Of a DNA stretch of 64,000 nt, positions 26,021 through 36,251 are shown one piece after another (the stretch's first letter is position 1; the number at the start of each line of letters is the position of its first letter). The position numbers and the translations under genes are program-made. Source of the stretch: an uncultured Cohaesibacter sp. (GTDB taxonomy: Bacteria; Pseudomonadota; Alphaproteobacteria; Rhizobiales; Cohaesibacteraceae); contig NZ_OY782507.1 of the NCBI RefSeq assembly GCF_963677725.1, positions 744,001 through 808,000 on the forward strand. The letters run 5' to 3'. Below the pieces are notes generated by a model. That model did no database searches and was not told where the DNA came from. It worked only from the letters and a program-made list of their open reading frames with translations.

Positions 26021-29008
26021 TCAGCTTGAAGACGGCACCGTTCCTACCAACCTTTCAAAACAGCTTCTAACCGCTTGCTGGCAATCGCGCATGCGCTCTT
26101 CAAGCCGTGGCATATCCGGTTCAAATGACGCCCTTACAAGTGCTTCCCTGAAGGCCTTGGTCGCCGTTTCTGGGTTGAACTGTTTTGCAAAACAAACCCG
26201 CACAATCTGAGTCAAATCATGATAGAGGCGGATCGAAGGCACGAGAATGTCGGCATCACCGACATCGATCAAGCCTTCATCGACGCAGAGCCGCAGGGTT
26301 TCGGCCGTGTTGGCATGCAGGATTGTTGGATGCGCATGGGCGTGGATCAACTGGTAGCATTGGGCGATGAATTCCACATCGACCAGACCCCCGGCAGCTT
26401 GTTTGATGTCCCAAAGATCCTTGGTGCCTTTCTCGCTTTCAATGCGGGCCCGCATTTGGGCGATATCCTTGCGAATGGCCATTTCATCGCGCGGTTGGGT
26501 CAAGATGCCGACGACTTCCTGACGCACAATGCGGGAAAATTCCGCGTCGCCCGCCACCACGCGCGCTCTCGTCAGCGCCATATGCTCCCATGTCCAGGAA
26601 TCCTTGGCATGATAGGCCTTGAAGGATTTAAGAGCAGTTGCCAAAGGCCCCGAATTGCCCGAAGGCCGCAAGCGGAAATCCACTTCATACAACTCCCCTT
26701 CGGCGGTAGGGGCTGACAAGGCGGTGATCAAACGCTGGGTCAGGCGTGCAAAATATTGAGAGGGGGCAAGTGGCTTGTCTCCATCGGAGAAGGACACATC
26801 CTCGTCATGGTCATACAGCAGCATCAAATCGAGATCGGACCCGGCGGTCATTTCACGGCCACCCAGCTTGCCCATGGCCAAAACGGCTACACGGCCACCG
26901 GGGATTCGTCCATGGCGGCGCTCCAGCTCTTTCTGGCTGAATTCAAGCATTTTGCGTATGATGACACCAGCCACCATGGCATAAGCAGCACCGGCCTGTG
27001 AGGCCGATATCGACCCCATCAGGATACGCACACCGATCAGAAACAATTGCTCCTGCCCAAAGATGCGGGCGCCATCCAAGGCTTGCTCATAATGATTGGC
27101 CTCCTTCAACAACCGGTCCAACTGGGCTTCGAGATTGTCACGCTCGAGCATGTCGCCAAAGAAAGCAGGGTCAAGGAGTGCATCAATAACGCGCGGGCGG
27201 CGGCCAACCGTTGCTGCCAGCCGGGGCGAGGTGCCAAGGATAATGGTGAGAATTTCCAAAAGCTGCGGATTGTTGCGCAACAGGGAGAAGACCTGGACGC
27301 CTGATGGCAATGCAGCCAGAAAGTCGTTGAAAGACAAGAAAGCAGCGTCCGCATTGTCTGTGTTGCTCAGCGCCTTCAACAGATCTGGGGTGAATTCGGT
27401 CAGTCGCTCACGGGCTTTGGTTGATCGGGTGGCAGGAAAGCGGCCAAAATGCCAGCTGCGGATCGCGGCGGTGACTTCCTTGGGATTCTGGAACCCCATG
27501 CGAGACAGAGTGTCGAGAGTTTCGGGGTCGTCATCCTCGCCGGTAAAGACCAGATTGCCGCCTCCTTCCGCGCCCAGTTCATCCTCCTCGCGGAACAATT
27601 CGACATAATGGCTCTGCACGCATTCGAGCCAAGCGCGCAGGTCTTTTTTGAACAGATCGGCATCCTGATAGCCCATCATCCGCCCAATCTCGGCGACACC
27701 TTCGTCGCTCTGTGGCAGATTCTGGGTCTGCTCATCGCGCTGCATCTGGATGCAATGCTCGACCTTGCGCAGGAAGGCATAAGCTTGGGTGAGAGCGTCA
27801 CGGGCTTCGGGTTCAATCCATGTCAGCTTCACCAGTTCAGACAACATGGGAATGGTTTCGCGTCCGCGCAGCGCCGGGTTACGGCCCCCGGCAATCAACT
27901 GCTGGGTCTGGACGAAGAATTCGATTTCGCGAATGCCGCCACGCCCCAGTTTCACATTATGGCCCTTGATGGCGATGGTATCATGGCCCTTGTGGGCATG
28001 GATCTGGCGTTTGATCGAATGAACGTCGGCGAGCGCCGCATAGTCGAAATATTTGCGCCAGATGAAAGGCGTGATTTCTTTCAGGAAACCTTCGCCAACG
28101 GCAAGATCGCCCGCACAGGCGCGAGCCTTGATCAGAGCTGCGCGCTCCCAATTCTGCCCCATGCTTTCGTAATATTGCAGAGCCGCCAATAGCGAGACCG
28201 CAGGCGGCGTTGCACCCGGATCGGGTCGCAAGCGCAGATCGGTGCGGAAAACATAACCCTCGGCAGTGCGATCCTGCATGATCTTGACCACTTGTTTGGT
28301 CAGACGAACAAAGATGCTGCTCATTTCCATTGGATCGTCGCAAGGGGCCTTGTCGCCGTCATAGATGATGATCAGGTCAATATCTGACGAATAGTTCAGC
28401 TCCCCTGCCCCATGCTTGCCCATGGCAAGCGCCACATAGCTGCAGTCGCGCTCAGGGTCTTCGGGATACGGCAAGGTGAGTTTACCCCGGCGATGAAATT
28501 CGCTCAGCACAAAGCGCAAGGCACCGCGCAGAGTGGCATCGGCAATCTCGGTCAGAGCATTGGTCACTTGCTTGACAGTCCAGTGACCCGCCAGATCCGC
28601 CAAACCAATGGTCAAGGCGGCATCCTGCTTGATCAGACGCAGATGGCGCATGATCGCGGCCTGCGACGTTTGCGGCTCCTCGATCGCCTGCTTCACCAGA
28701 CGGGCCATGCGGGTGGCTGGGCATTCAGAGAGGATGGAAGACAGCCGCGCAACATCCTTGGCCATCAGTTCGCGCAGATAGGGAGAGGTCTCGCACGTTG
28801 CGGCTAGCATCGCCATGAGATTGGGGACTTTGAGGGCAGCATCAAGAGACGCCACTTGCTCGGCGGCTGTTTCATCGCGCGACAGCAAGCTGTTGCGGCT
28901 ATCAAACAGACGTTCAAAGGCGGCATCGGGGTCGCCAATGATTGGCAGGGCTTTTGCCCCAAGCCAGAATGGATCGATCAGGCCGTCTGTTTGTTCCCCT
29001 TGAGCCAT
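26021..29008 (-). CDS. glnE: Bifunctional glutamine synthetase adenylyl-removing/adenylyltransferase
   Basis: Controls nitrogen assimilation by adding AMP to, or removing it from, glutamine synthetase in response to PII and glutamine. The 995-residue protein has two nucleotidyltransferase domains, each with a GSD-type motif: N-terminal YSSDIDLIIIYD for removal, C-terminal TAGSDLDLMLLYDHDED for addition. Each is followed by a GlnE regulatory helical region. The ATG at 29008 has GGGGGAG before it; the frame extends 13 codons upstream. It lies directly behind the two-component pair and is probably cotranscribed with it, a neighbourhood shared by other rhizobia. Confidence 0.95.
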   Translation of the reverse strand: MAQGEQTDGLIDPFWLGAKALPIIGDPDAAFERLFDSRNSLLSRDETAAEQVASLDAALKVPNLMAMLAATCETSPYLRELMAKDVARLSSILSECPATRMARLVKQAIEEPQTSQAAIMRHLRLIKQDAALTIGLADLAGHWTVKQVTNALTEIADATLRGALRFVLSEFHRRGKLTLPYPEDPERDCSYVALAMGKHGAGELNYSSDIDLIIIYDGDKAPCDDPMEMSSIFVRLTKQVVKIMQDRTAEGYVFRTDLRLRPDPGATPPAVSLLAALQYYESMGQNWERAALIKARACAGDLAVGEGFLKEITPFIWRKYFDYAALADVHSIKRQIHAHKGHDTIAIKGHNVKLGRGGIREIEFFVQTQQLIAGGRNPALRGRETIPMLSELVKLTWIEPEARDALTQAYAFLRKVEHCIQMQRDEQTQNLPQSDEGVAEIGRMMGYQDADLFKKDLRAWLECVQSHYVELFREEDELGAEGGGNLVFTGEDDDPETLDTLSRMGFQNPKEVTAAIRSWHFGRFPATRSTKARERLTEFTPDLLKALSNTDNADAAFLSFNDFLAALPSGVQVFSLLRNNPQLLEILTIILGTSPRLAATVGRRPRVIDALLDPAFFGDMLERDNLEAQLDRLLKEANHYEQALDGARIFGQEQLFLIGVRILMGSISASQAGAAYAMVAGVIIRKMLEFSQKELERRHGRIPGGRVAVLAMGKLGGREMTAGSDLDLMLLYDHDEDVSFSDGDKPLAPSQYFARLTQRLITALSAPTAEGELYEVDFRLRPSGNSGPLATALKSFKAYHAKDSWTWEHMALTRARVVAGDAEFSRIVRQEVVGILTQPRDEMAIRKDIAQMRARIESEKGTKDLWDIKQAAGGLVDVEFIAQCYQLIHAHAHPTILHANTAETLRLCVDEGLIDVGDADILVPSIRLYHDLTQIVRVCFAKQFNPETATKAFREALVRASFEPDMPRLEERMRDCQQAVRSCFERLVGTVPSSS

Positions 29009-29065
29009 TTGCTCCCCCTTCAAAGTCTTGAATTTCTTGATTGGCACCGCTCTGCGTGGCGGCTG

Positions 29066-30592
29066 TTATTCGTCGTCAACCATGTCTGTCTCGCCCTCAT
29101 CCTGCACCGGCAATGGCGGGAACTGGAGCGAGAAAATCAGGCCCGGATGATTGTCGCCCAGAATGATGGTGGCGTCATGGAGTGTGGCAACCGCGTTAAC
29201 CAGACTAAGGCCAAGGCCAGATCCCGGCTGGTTGCGGCTTTTATCGAGCCGGACAAAACGCTGCAAGACCCGCACCCGATCTTCCTTGGCGATGCCCGGG
29301 CCATTGTCAGTGACGCTCAGAAGAATGGGCCGTTTATCAGGGGCATCATCCTTTGGCGCATCACCCTTTCGGGTCACAGAGACATGAATGCGCGCTTCAT
29401 CTGGCAGTTTGTCTTTGTGGTCTGGGGCGAGGTTACGGCGTTCCGTTGCGTGGCGCACGGAGTATTTGAGCGCATTGTCGATGAGATTGGCGATGGCCTG
29501 ACTGATCAGCTCCCGGTTGCCGGCAATTTCGAAGGTTGGCCCGGCATCCCCACTTCCCACGTCCCACGTCAAGACGGCCCCCTCATCCTCGGCCACGGGT
29601 TCGTAAAGCTCCGCCATGTCGGCAGCGATGGCCCCGATATCAAGGGGAGTCTTTTCGATCTGAGTTGATTTCGCCTCAACACGGGCAATTCTCAACAAAG
29701 CATCAAAGGTTCGGATCAGGCTTTCGGATTCCTCCAAAGTCTGCTCCAATGCGGCGCGGTAGGTTTCGCTGTCAGCGTCATCTGAGGCCAATGTCAGCTC
29801 TACGCGGTTTCGCAGGCGGGTCAGCGGGGTTTTCAAATCGTGCGCGATATTGTCCGAAACTTCCTTCAACCCATGCATCAAGGCTTCGATGCGCGAGAGC
29901 ATGATATTGAGGCTTTCGGACAAGCGGTCGAATTCATCACCGGACTGGGTCACGGGCAAACGCTCGTCCAGTTGCCCCGCCATGATATGTCGGGACGCTT
30001 CGGCAATCACATCGATGCGCTTTAAAACCTTGCGAGAGACGAAAATCCAGGACAGCAGCGCCAACAGGATCATTAAGATTGCAGAGACGATGAAGGCTTG
30101 CTCCACCACCTTGCGGAAAATCTCTCGCTCGCCAACATCGCGACCAACCAGCAGGCGATAGCCACCAAAGACTTCATAGACGCTGACGACAGCGTTGAAT
30201 TCCTTGCGTGTGGTTTCTCCCAGCCGCTGATAGGGCACGGTTTGCTGGATCGCGCCGCGCTCGTCCAGCACCCATTTGGGCAAGGTGGAGACGTTGCCCG
30301 CAACAAAGTGACCGCGAAAATCGGTAACGAGATAGAGGCTGGCACCGGGACGACGCGAGCGCTCCTCGATCACCCGCACCAATTGGGGCAACCCGCCTGA
30401 GCGATACTGCTCGATCAGGCCACTCACCTCCAGCTCGACCGCGGAATTGAGTTGCCGGGTCATCAGGATCTGGGTGTTGATGGCAATATAGACAATCAGG
30501 AAGACAGCAAAAATTGTAAAGATGATCAAATAGATAGCGGAAAGCTTAAAGGCCGTTGTCCGCATGATCTTGTTAATCGAGCCCACTGGCAT
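29066..30592 (-). CDS. Two-component sensor histidine kinase (HAMP type)
   Basis: A 508-residue membrane kinase. Helices at about 17-38 and 166-186 bracket a periplasmic sensor of about 130 residues. HAMP (about 187-240), HisKA with phospho-acceptor H251 (HDLKTPLTRLRNR) and a HATPase domain (LIDNALKYS, GSGLGLSLV) follow. An insertion of charged residues within the ATPase domain (about 395-425) is unusual but compatible with function. It is 53 bases behind the gene of its likely partner, the OmpR-type regulator. The whole unit lies between degP and glnE, suggesting an envelope-stress role; the signal is unknown. Confidence 0.9.
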   Translation of the reverse strand: MPVGSINKIMRTTAFKLSAIYLIIFTIFAVFLIVYIAINTQILMTRQLNSAVELEVSGLIEQYRSGGLPQLVRVIEERSRRPGASLYLVTDFRGHFVAGNVSTLPKWVLDERGAIQQTVPYQRLGETTRKEFNAVVSVYEVFGGYRLLVGRDVGEREIFRKVVEQAFIVSAILMILLALLSWIFVSRKVLKRIDVIAEASRHIMAGQLDERLPVTQSGDEFDRLSESLNIMLSRIEALMHGLKEVSDNIAHDLKTPLTRLRNRVELTLASDDADSETYRAALEQTLEESESLIRTFDALLRIARVEAKSTQIEKTPLDIGAIAADMAELYEPVAEDEGAVLTWDVGSGDAGPTFEIAGNRELISQAIANLIDNALKYSVRHATERRNLAPDHKDKLPDEARIHVSVTRKGDAPKDDAPDKRPILLSVTDNGPGIAKEDRVRVLQRFVRLDKSRNQPGSGLGLSLVNAVATLHDATIILGDNHPGLIFSLQFPPLPVQDEGETDMVDDE

Positions 30593-30645
30593 TCTGCCCC
30601 GCTATCTGGTTCGTCATCTGCAAGGCCGAAGCCCCGCGCTTCGCC

Positions 30646-31323
30646 CTATTCAGGCGCACGCAGGCTGTAGCCGGAACCACGCACGGTTTGCAGCAAGGCA
30701 GGCTCGAAGCCCTTGTCGATCTTGGCACGCAGACGGGAAATATGAACGTCAATGACGTTGGTCTGTGGGTCGAAATGATAATCCCAGACATTTTCCAGCA
30801 GCATGGTGCGGGTTACGACCTGACCAGCATTCTTCATCAAATATTCCAGCAAGCGAAATTCCCGTGGCTGTAGCAGGATGGTTTGGCCAGACCGTTTCAC
30901 CGTATGAGACAGGCGATCCAGTTCCAGATCGGCAAGGCGATACATGGTCTCGACTTCACCGGGGCTGCGACGGCGGGCCATCACTTCGATGCGGGCAAGC
31001 AATTCAGAGAATGCATAGGGTTTGGTGAGATAGTCATCCCCGCCAGCCCTGAGGCCGGTAACGCGGTCATCGACTTCGCCAAGGGCCGAAAGGATCAGAA
31101 CCGGCGTTTCATCGCCTTCCTCGCGTCGCTGTTCGATGATGGACAGGCCATCGCGCTTTGGCAACATACGGTCAATGATCAGGATATCGTAGCCACCCTT
31201 GGCAGCATGCTCGTAACCCTGATCACCGTCGGCAGCATGATCGCAGGCATGGCCTGCTTCCTTGAGCCCCTTGATCAGATAGCTCGCGGCTTCGATGTCG
31301 TCTTCAATGATCAGAATGCGCAT
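30646..31323 (-). CDS. OmpR-family response regulator
   Basis: A 225-residue two-domain regulator: receiver (about 1-115, acidic pair E8 D9, phospho-acceptor D51, K101 region) and a winged-helix DNA-binding domain (about 128-222, with RLRAKIDKGF and TVRGSGYSL). The ATG at 31323 has GAGGAAAAGC before it; the upstream part of the frame is not conserved. It is the first gene of the unit regulator - kinase - glnE. It lies after the degP terminator in the same direction, so it may also act on degP from its own promoter. Confidence 0.92.
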   Translation of the reverse strand: MRILIIEDDIEAASYLIKGLKEAGHACDHAADGDQGYEHAAKGGYDILIIDRMLPKRDGLSIIEQRREEGDETPVLILSALGEVDDRVTGLRAGGDDYLTKPYAFSELLARIEVMARRRSPGEVETMYRLADLELDRLSHTVKRSGQTILLQPREFRLLEYLMKNAGQVVTRTMLLENVWDYHFDPQTNVIDVHISRLRAKIDKGFEPALLQTVRGSGYSLRAPE

Positions 31324-31503
31324 GCTTTTCCTCTTCGACTGCTTCTCTCTGCCAAGGGCAATGTCCCTTTGGCAGTGCGGAAAATCAAGGCGATTATAAC
31401 GGTCTTTGCTGGCGAGCAAAGGGGCATTGTCTGAAAGGTGCGATAAGTCACAGACTTGGCGGAAACGAAAGCAGCAAATTTGAATTTGGAAGACGGTGGA
31501 TAC

Positions 31504-31535
31504 AAAAAAGGCACGGTCTCAATGAGACCGTGCCT
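31504..31535 (-). terminator. Strong intrinsic terminator of degP
   Basis: A 12-base perfect stem AGGCACGGTCTC / GAGACCGTGCCT with a three-base loop is followed on the minus strand by TTTTTTG, 30 bases after the degP stop codon. Confidence 0.93.
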
Positions 31536-31564
31536 GATATTTTTGGAAGCGATTCTATCGCCGA

Positions 31565-33085
31565 TTACATGTCTTTGAGCGGCAGAGCAACAAAGCGAAC
31601 CCCGGTTTTGGTTTTAACCCGCATCAGAATGGTTTTGCGGTTACCTTTATTGGCGTCGGAGAGCTGCTTGCGCAATTCCTCGATGTTGGTGACTTTCTTA
31701 CCAGCAACAGACTGAATCACATCACCCTGTACCAGACCTTTTTCAGCGGCAACACCGTCCGGATCGACATCAACGATTGCCAGTCCATCGCCCTCAGGGC
31801 TTGGCTGCAATTCAAGGCCGAATTGTTTCATGTCGGTAGGTTCCACAGATGGCTGCGGCATGCTGCCACCCTGGTCAGAATTGCTGGCCTGATCTGGGAA
31901 GAGACCAAGATGCACGTTCAGTTTGATTTCGTGGTCTTCGCGCCAGATGGTCAACTCGACGTCAGAATCAGGTTCTGCACGTCCAATGGCTCGGGCCAGT
32001 TCACGGGTGTTTTTCACCTCAGCACCATTCACGGCGAGAATGACGTCACCAACCTGGACACCTGCCTTGAAAGCTGGTGCGGCTTCGTCGGTATGGGTGA
32101 CCATGGCGCCTGCAGCTTCGGCAAGACCAAGGCTTTCGGCGATGTCATCGGTGACATTCTGGATGTGAACACCCAGCCAGCCGCGTTTCACTTTACCGCC
32201 ATTTTTCAGGTCAGTCACAACATCCTTGGCAACCTCGGATGGAATGGCAAACGCGATCCCAACATTGCCGCCCGATGGCGAGAAGATGGCGGTGTTCACA
32301 CCAATCACTTCGCCCTGCAGGTTGAAGGTTGGGCCACCGGAATTGCCCTTGTTAACCGCAGCGTCGATCTGGATGAAGCTTTCGTAATTGCGCGCGTTGA
32401 TGTCGCGTCCGTGGGCTGAAATAATACCAGCAGTGACTGTGCCACCAAGACCAAACGGATTGCCAACAGCCAGAACCCACGAGCCAACAGGTGGCAGGTC
32501 TTTGGCGAATTTCACATATTGATATTTGCGATCAGGCTTTTTCACTTTCAACAAGGCAAGATCAGAGCGCTCGTCGGAGCCAAGCAATTCTGCTTCAAGC
32601 TCGGTTCCATCATCCATGACGAGCGTGAATTCGCTGCCTTTGTCAATGACATGATGGTTGGTGACGACCAGACCATCTTCGGAGATGAAGAAGCCGGACC
32701 CCTGAGACTGACCGTAGCGAGGGCGCGGTGCCTTTTTCGGGTTGTCGTTATCCTTGTCTTCCCCGAAACGACGGAAGAAACGGTTAAATGGGTGATCCTT
32801 TGGCAGATCACGAAATTCCGGGAAACCGGGAATGCCGAATTTATTGCCATCCGGCCTGGAAATCTGTGTTTTGACCTGCACCGAAACAACGGCTGGTTTG
32901 ACGGCTTTCACAACGTTGGAAAAGTCCACCGGGGCAGCCGGGGTGGTCACTTTCACGGCTTCCGCATGGGCCTGAGGCTGTCCGGTAATCAAGGTCGGCA
33001 CGGTCGCTCCGGCAATTACACCCAGAGACAGGGCGGATGCCAACAAGGTCGTTTTCACTGGAGCATTTTTGAACATCATCTTCAT
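31565..33085 (-). CDS. degP: Periplasmic serine protease DegP (Do/HtrA family)
   Basis: Envelope quality-control protease and chaperone. The 506-residue precursor has a signal peptide (about 1-42) and a trypsin-like domain with the triad H145 (TNHHV), D175 (SDLALLKV) and S249 (GNSGGP). Two PDZ domains follow (about 285-375 and 415-500). A long, acidic LA-loop-like stretch with DKDNDN precedes the catalytic histidine. GGAG lies before the ATG. It precedes a two-component pair whose sensor could control it. All key residues are present. Confidence 0.95.
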   Translation of the reverse strand: MKMMFKNAPVKTTLLASALSLGVIAGATVPTLITGQPQAHAEAVKVTTPAAPVDFSNVVKAVKPAVVSVQVKTQISRPDGNKFGIPGFPEFRDLPKDHPFNRFFRRFGEDKDNDNPKKAPRPRYGQSQGSGFFISEDGLVVTNHHVIDKGSEFTLVMDDGTELEAELLGSDERSDLALLKVKKPDRKYQYVKFAKDLPPVGSWVLAVGNPFGLGGTVTAGIISAHGRDINARNYESFIQIDAAVNKGNSGGPTFNLQGEVIGVNTAIFSPSGGNVGIAFAIPSEVAKDVVTDLKNGGKVKRGWLGVHIQNVTDDIAESLGLAEAAGAMVTHTDEAAPAFKAGVQVGDVILAVNGAEVKNTRELARAIGRAEPDSDVELTIWREDHEIKLNVHLGLFPDQASNSDQGGSMPQPSVEPTDMKQFGLELQPSPEGDGLAIVDVDPDGVAAEKGLVQGDVIQSVAGKKVTNIEELRKQLSDANKGNRKTILMRVKTKTGVRFVALPLKDM

Positions 33086-33499
33086 TTAGTCTTTTCTCCG
33101 CTCGATCTGTCAGCCACAATGTTACATCAAGGATTGCGGCACAAAGAAGGTCAGTCAGTCTATTTGGTGGGTGCGCCCAGACATATCCGGTCGCAACTTG
33201 TCAGATTTTTCGAATGGGCATTGGTCGCAAACAATGCGTCATGCGTTTGATACATATTTTTATATGAGGCAAATTGGCCTATGACGAGATGTTACTATTA
33301 AAGTTGCGTAATGTTGATACAGGGGAAATTTGTAAATAAATTCAGTTATTTATTATTTCGTCCAGCGCATGGGGACGCCAAACGCAAAAACGGCTCAGAG
33401 CAGTTTGCCCAAATTGGGCCAGCTTTTGCCACATTCGGCCTCAGGCAATGTTATCGGCTTGGAGGGAGAATAACGGATGGTGGCAAGTGAAACTAGTCC
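33086..33499. other. 414-base region upstream of degP
   Basis: Holds the leftward degP promoter region and the end of the Hsp70-like gene's surroundings. No gene, clear terminator or alternative sigma factor site was recognised. Confidence 0.4.
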
Positions 33500-34762
33500 T
33501 CAGGAAAAGCGCTGATGCGCCTCCAAAGCCAGACCAATGCCGACAGAACCGAAGGCGTCGCCATCAATGATACGGGCATTGGGGACCATGGCTGTCAGGC
33601 TATCGCGGATATAAGGCACCTTGGTTGAACCACCCGTGAGGAAGACCACCGAAATGGCGTCCGCTTTCACGCCCGCACTGGTTATCGCCTCGGAAATCAC
33701 TTTCTTGACCCGCTCGGTGCCATCGCTCAGAGCATCGACGAGATCATCGCGCGACATGGAAGCTGTGAGATTGGCTTCAATGAAATCAAGATGCATTTCG
33801 GCCTGAGTATGATCGGACAAGGTGACCTTGGCTTCCTCGACACCCAAAGCCAACCGGTGGCCTTCTCGCAACTCCAGCACCTTCAACAGGCGCTCAATCA
33901 ACTGAGGCTTTTTGGCTTCGCGACGCAAAACCTTCAGGTCGCTGAAAGTCTTGTGATCGTAAAGAAAGTTGATCCGCTGCCAAGTCGCCAGGTCGTGATA
34001 ATAGCCGACCGGCATCAGCCGCCCTTCCTTGATCATCGGGCTTTGATATCCAAGCAGAGGCATGAGACGCGACAAAGAAAGCCAGCGATCAAAATCCGTT
34101 CCGCCGACATGAATACCCGCATTCGCCAGAACGGTGTCCGACGGCTTTCCAATGCGATTGGCGTCCTGTGGGGAAACTTTGAGGACCGTGAAGTCTGACG
34201 TACCACCGCCAATATCGATGATCATCGCCAATTCTTCGCGACTGGTGGTTTGCTGAAAATCGCGCGCTGCTGCTACGGGCTCGAACTGGAATTCAATGTG
34301 CTTGAAACCGACCTCTGCTGCAATGGCCCGCAAGGTGTCTTCCGCTTCCCTGTCGGCCGTTTCATCATAATCGATGAAATGGACGGGACGCCCCATCACC
34401 ACATGGCTGAGCTCCTGACCGACAACCTGTTCGGCCTGCCTCTTCATGCGCTGGAGGAACAAGGCAAGCACCGCGGTGAAGGGTTTGCGCTCCGGGCCGA
34501 TCATCGTGGTTTCGTGGATGGTAGAGGTGCCGAGAATCGATTTCAGCGCGCGCATCAAGCGCCCCTCGCCGCCTTCCATATAGGTGGCAATCGCCTCACG
34601 ACCAAAATGCACACTATGGTCTTCATAATCGAAGAAAAGCGACGAAGGCAGGGTCACTTCTCCTGCTTCAAGTGGGACAAGCTGCGGCTTGCCATCGACA
34701 ACCAGACCCAATGTAGAGTTTGATGTCCCGAAGTCCAGACCACAATAAGCGTGCTTTGCCAT
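33500..34762 (-). CDS. Hsp70-family protein (YegD-like)
   Basis: A 420-residue protein made almost only of the Hsp70 nucleotide-binding domain. It has phosphate-1 GLDFGTSNSTLGL at residues 8-20, phosphate-2 MIIDIGGGTSDF near 190-201 and the adenosine motif FLTGGSTKVPYI near 373-384. It lacks a normal substrate-binding domain and lid, as in the YegD group. No DnaJ or GrpE gene is adjacent, and it has its own transcription unit between terminators. The role is probably a specialised chaperone or scaffold; function is not known for the group. Confidence 0.87.
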   Translation of the reverse strand: MAKHAYCGLDFGTSNSTLGLVVDGKPQLVPLEAGEVTLPSSLFFDYEDHSVHFGREAIATYMEGGEGRLMRALKSILGTSTIHETTMIGPERKPFTAVLALFLQRMKRQAEQVVGQELSHVVMGRPVHFIDYDETADREAEDTLRAIAAEVGFKHIEFQFEPVAAARDFQQTTSREELAMIIDIGGGTSDFTVLKVSPQDANRIGKPSDTVLANAGIHVGGTDFDRWLSLSRLMPLLGYQSPMIKEGRLMPVGYYHDLATWQRINFLYDHKTFSDLKVLRREAKKPQLIERLLKVLELREGHRLALGVEEAKVTLSDHTQAEMHLDFIEANLTASMSRDDLVDALSDGTERVKKVISEAITSAGVKADAISVVFLTGGSTKVPYIRDSLTAMVPNARIIDGDAFGSVGIGLALEAHQRFS

Positions 34763-34814
34763 CCCTTGCTCCCATCCGTTGTCGCGCGTCGGTCAGGTCG
34801 GCATGATGCCGAAT

Positions 34815-34846
34815 AAAAAGCACCCGATGCGATTGCGCCGGGTGCT
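34815..34846 (-). terminator. Intrinsic terminator of the hydrolase-OsmC gene
   Basis: The stem AGCACCCG / CGGGTGCT has an inner GCG/CGC pairing and is followed on the minus strand by TTTTTATT. It lies between the fusion gene and the Hsp70-like gene. Confidence 0.85.
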
Positions 34847-34900
34847 GAGCGAGGCTGTTTATCACAGCACTATCGGGATGAAAAGGGGTTGGCGTCGGGA

Positions 34901-36151
34901 TTATTCCACCAATCTGGTCACAACGACGCTGCCGTGTTCCATGGTTTGATGAACAGGACACTTATCAGCAATACGGAGCAAGGACTGTCGCTCCTTTTCG
35001 CTCACGTCGCCCTCAATCGTAATGCGCCGTTCGAAGTGGTCTATCTTGCCCTTCTTGTTGGCCTTTTGCTCAATATCATCTGTGGTGCATTCGGCACAGT
35101 CAGAGCCATGAACCTTGTTATGGATCACCTCGGTCTCAATATGGCTGACGGGAAGTTTCTTGAAATCCGCATACATCCGCAAAGTCATTGTGGTGCAGGC
35201 CCCAAGGGCTGTGGCGAGATAGTCATAAGGAGTTGGCCCACTATCCAGCCCGCCAACCTCTTTTGGTTCATCCGCCAGCAAGGTATGGTGCCCGACTTGC
35301 ACATAGTTCTGGAATTTGCCCAACCCTGTTTCCGCCACCAAGGCCCCAAGGGGCACTTCCTTTTGTGGGGCATGTCCGCCTTCGATATAACGCGATGCCC
35401 AGGCAGAAATCACCTCGGCAACATAGATGGCATCATCTTTGTCCGTGATCAGATGATCGGCATTATCGAGCGAAACAAAGCTTTTAGGATGCTTGGCGGC
35501 AAGGAAGATTTCCGACGCATTATCGATGCCAACGGTCTCATCGAGCGGTGAATGCAGCACCATCAGGGCCTTTTTCATGTTGGCAATCCGGTCCGTTAGC
35601 TTGTGGGCTTTCAGATCTTCCAGAAATTGCTTCTTGATCGTGAAAGGCCTTCCTGCCAGCGAAACCTCTGCTTCGCCTTGGTCACGAATGTCGTCGAGAT
35701 GGCACCCAAACGAATGCTCGATATGCTGGACATCGGCAGGCGCGCCGATGGTGACGACCGCCTTAGCTTCGGGAATTTGAGAGGCAGCAGCAAGCACAGC
35801 TGCACCGCCAAGAGAGTGCCCGACCAGCAGACTGGGACCAGCGATGGCCTCGCGCAAGGTAGCGGCAGCGCGCAACAAATCTTCGATGTTGGAGGAGAAA
35901 TTGGTGTCCGCGAACTCGCCCTTGGACGAACCAAGGCCGGTAAAATCGAAGCGGAAGACGGCAAACCCCTTGCTCGCAAGCTGGGTCGCGATTTGCCTGG
36001 CTGCAAAGATGTCCTTTGAACAGGTAAAGCAATGCGCGAAAATGGCCGTGGCACGGATCGGGCCTGTCGGCATTTCAAGGCGGGCCTGAAGAACATCGCC
36101 CAACGAGCCTTCGAAGCTTAGCCTCTGTGTCGAATTTTCTTTCCTGATCAT
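34901..36151 (-). CDS. Bifunctional alpha/beta hydrolase - OsmC family protein
   Basis: A 416-residue fusion of two enzymes. Residues about 1-255 are an alpha/beta hydrolase with the nucleophile S113 in VGHSLGGAAV. Residues about 275-416 are an OsmC/Ohr-like peroxidase domain with cysteines in LGACTTM and CPVHQTM, the expected redox pair. Family members reduce organic hydroperoxides; the hydrolase half may release lipid hydroperoxides from esters, which is inference. The ATG at 36151 has GAGGGGCGGGAC before it. Upstream and downstream terminators make it a single-gene unit. The fusion itself is known from other proteobacteria. Confidence 0.9.
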   Translation of the reverse strand: MIRKENSTQRLSFEGSLGDVLQARLEMPTGPIRATAIFAHCFTCSKDIFAARQIATQLASKGFAVFRFDFTGLGSSKGEFADTNFSSNIEDLLRAAATLREAIAGPSLLVGHSLGGAAVLAAASQIPEAKAVVTIGAPADVQHIEHSFGCHLDDIRDQGEAEVSLAGRPFTIKKQFLEDLKAHKLTDRIANMKKALMVLHSPLDETVGIDNASEIFLAAKHPKSFVSLDNADHLITDKDDAIYVAEVISAWASRYIEGGHAPQKEVPLGALVAETGLGKFQNYVQVGHHTLLADEPKEVGGLDSGPTPYDYLATALGACTTMTLRMYADFKKLPVSHIETEVIHNKVHGSDCAECTTDDIEQKANKKGKIDHFERRITIEGDVSEKERQSLLRIADKCPVHQTMEHGSVVVTRLVE

Positions 36152-36174
36152 GTCCCGCCCCTCTTGTGACAAAC

Positions 36175-36198
36175 AAAAAGCGCATCGGGAGGATGCGC
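36175..36198 (-). terminator. Intrinsic terminator of the ccm operon
   Basis: GCGCATC / GATGCGC with a five-base loop, followed on the minus strand by TTTTTG, lies about 54 bases after the ccmH stop codon. Confidence 0.88.
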
Positions 36199-36251
36199 CT
36201 CTTGTTTCAATATCTAGAAGAGAAACGGGCAAATGCCAGTATCTGTTCGAT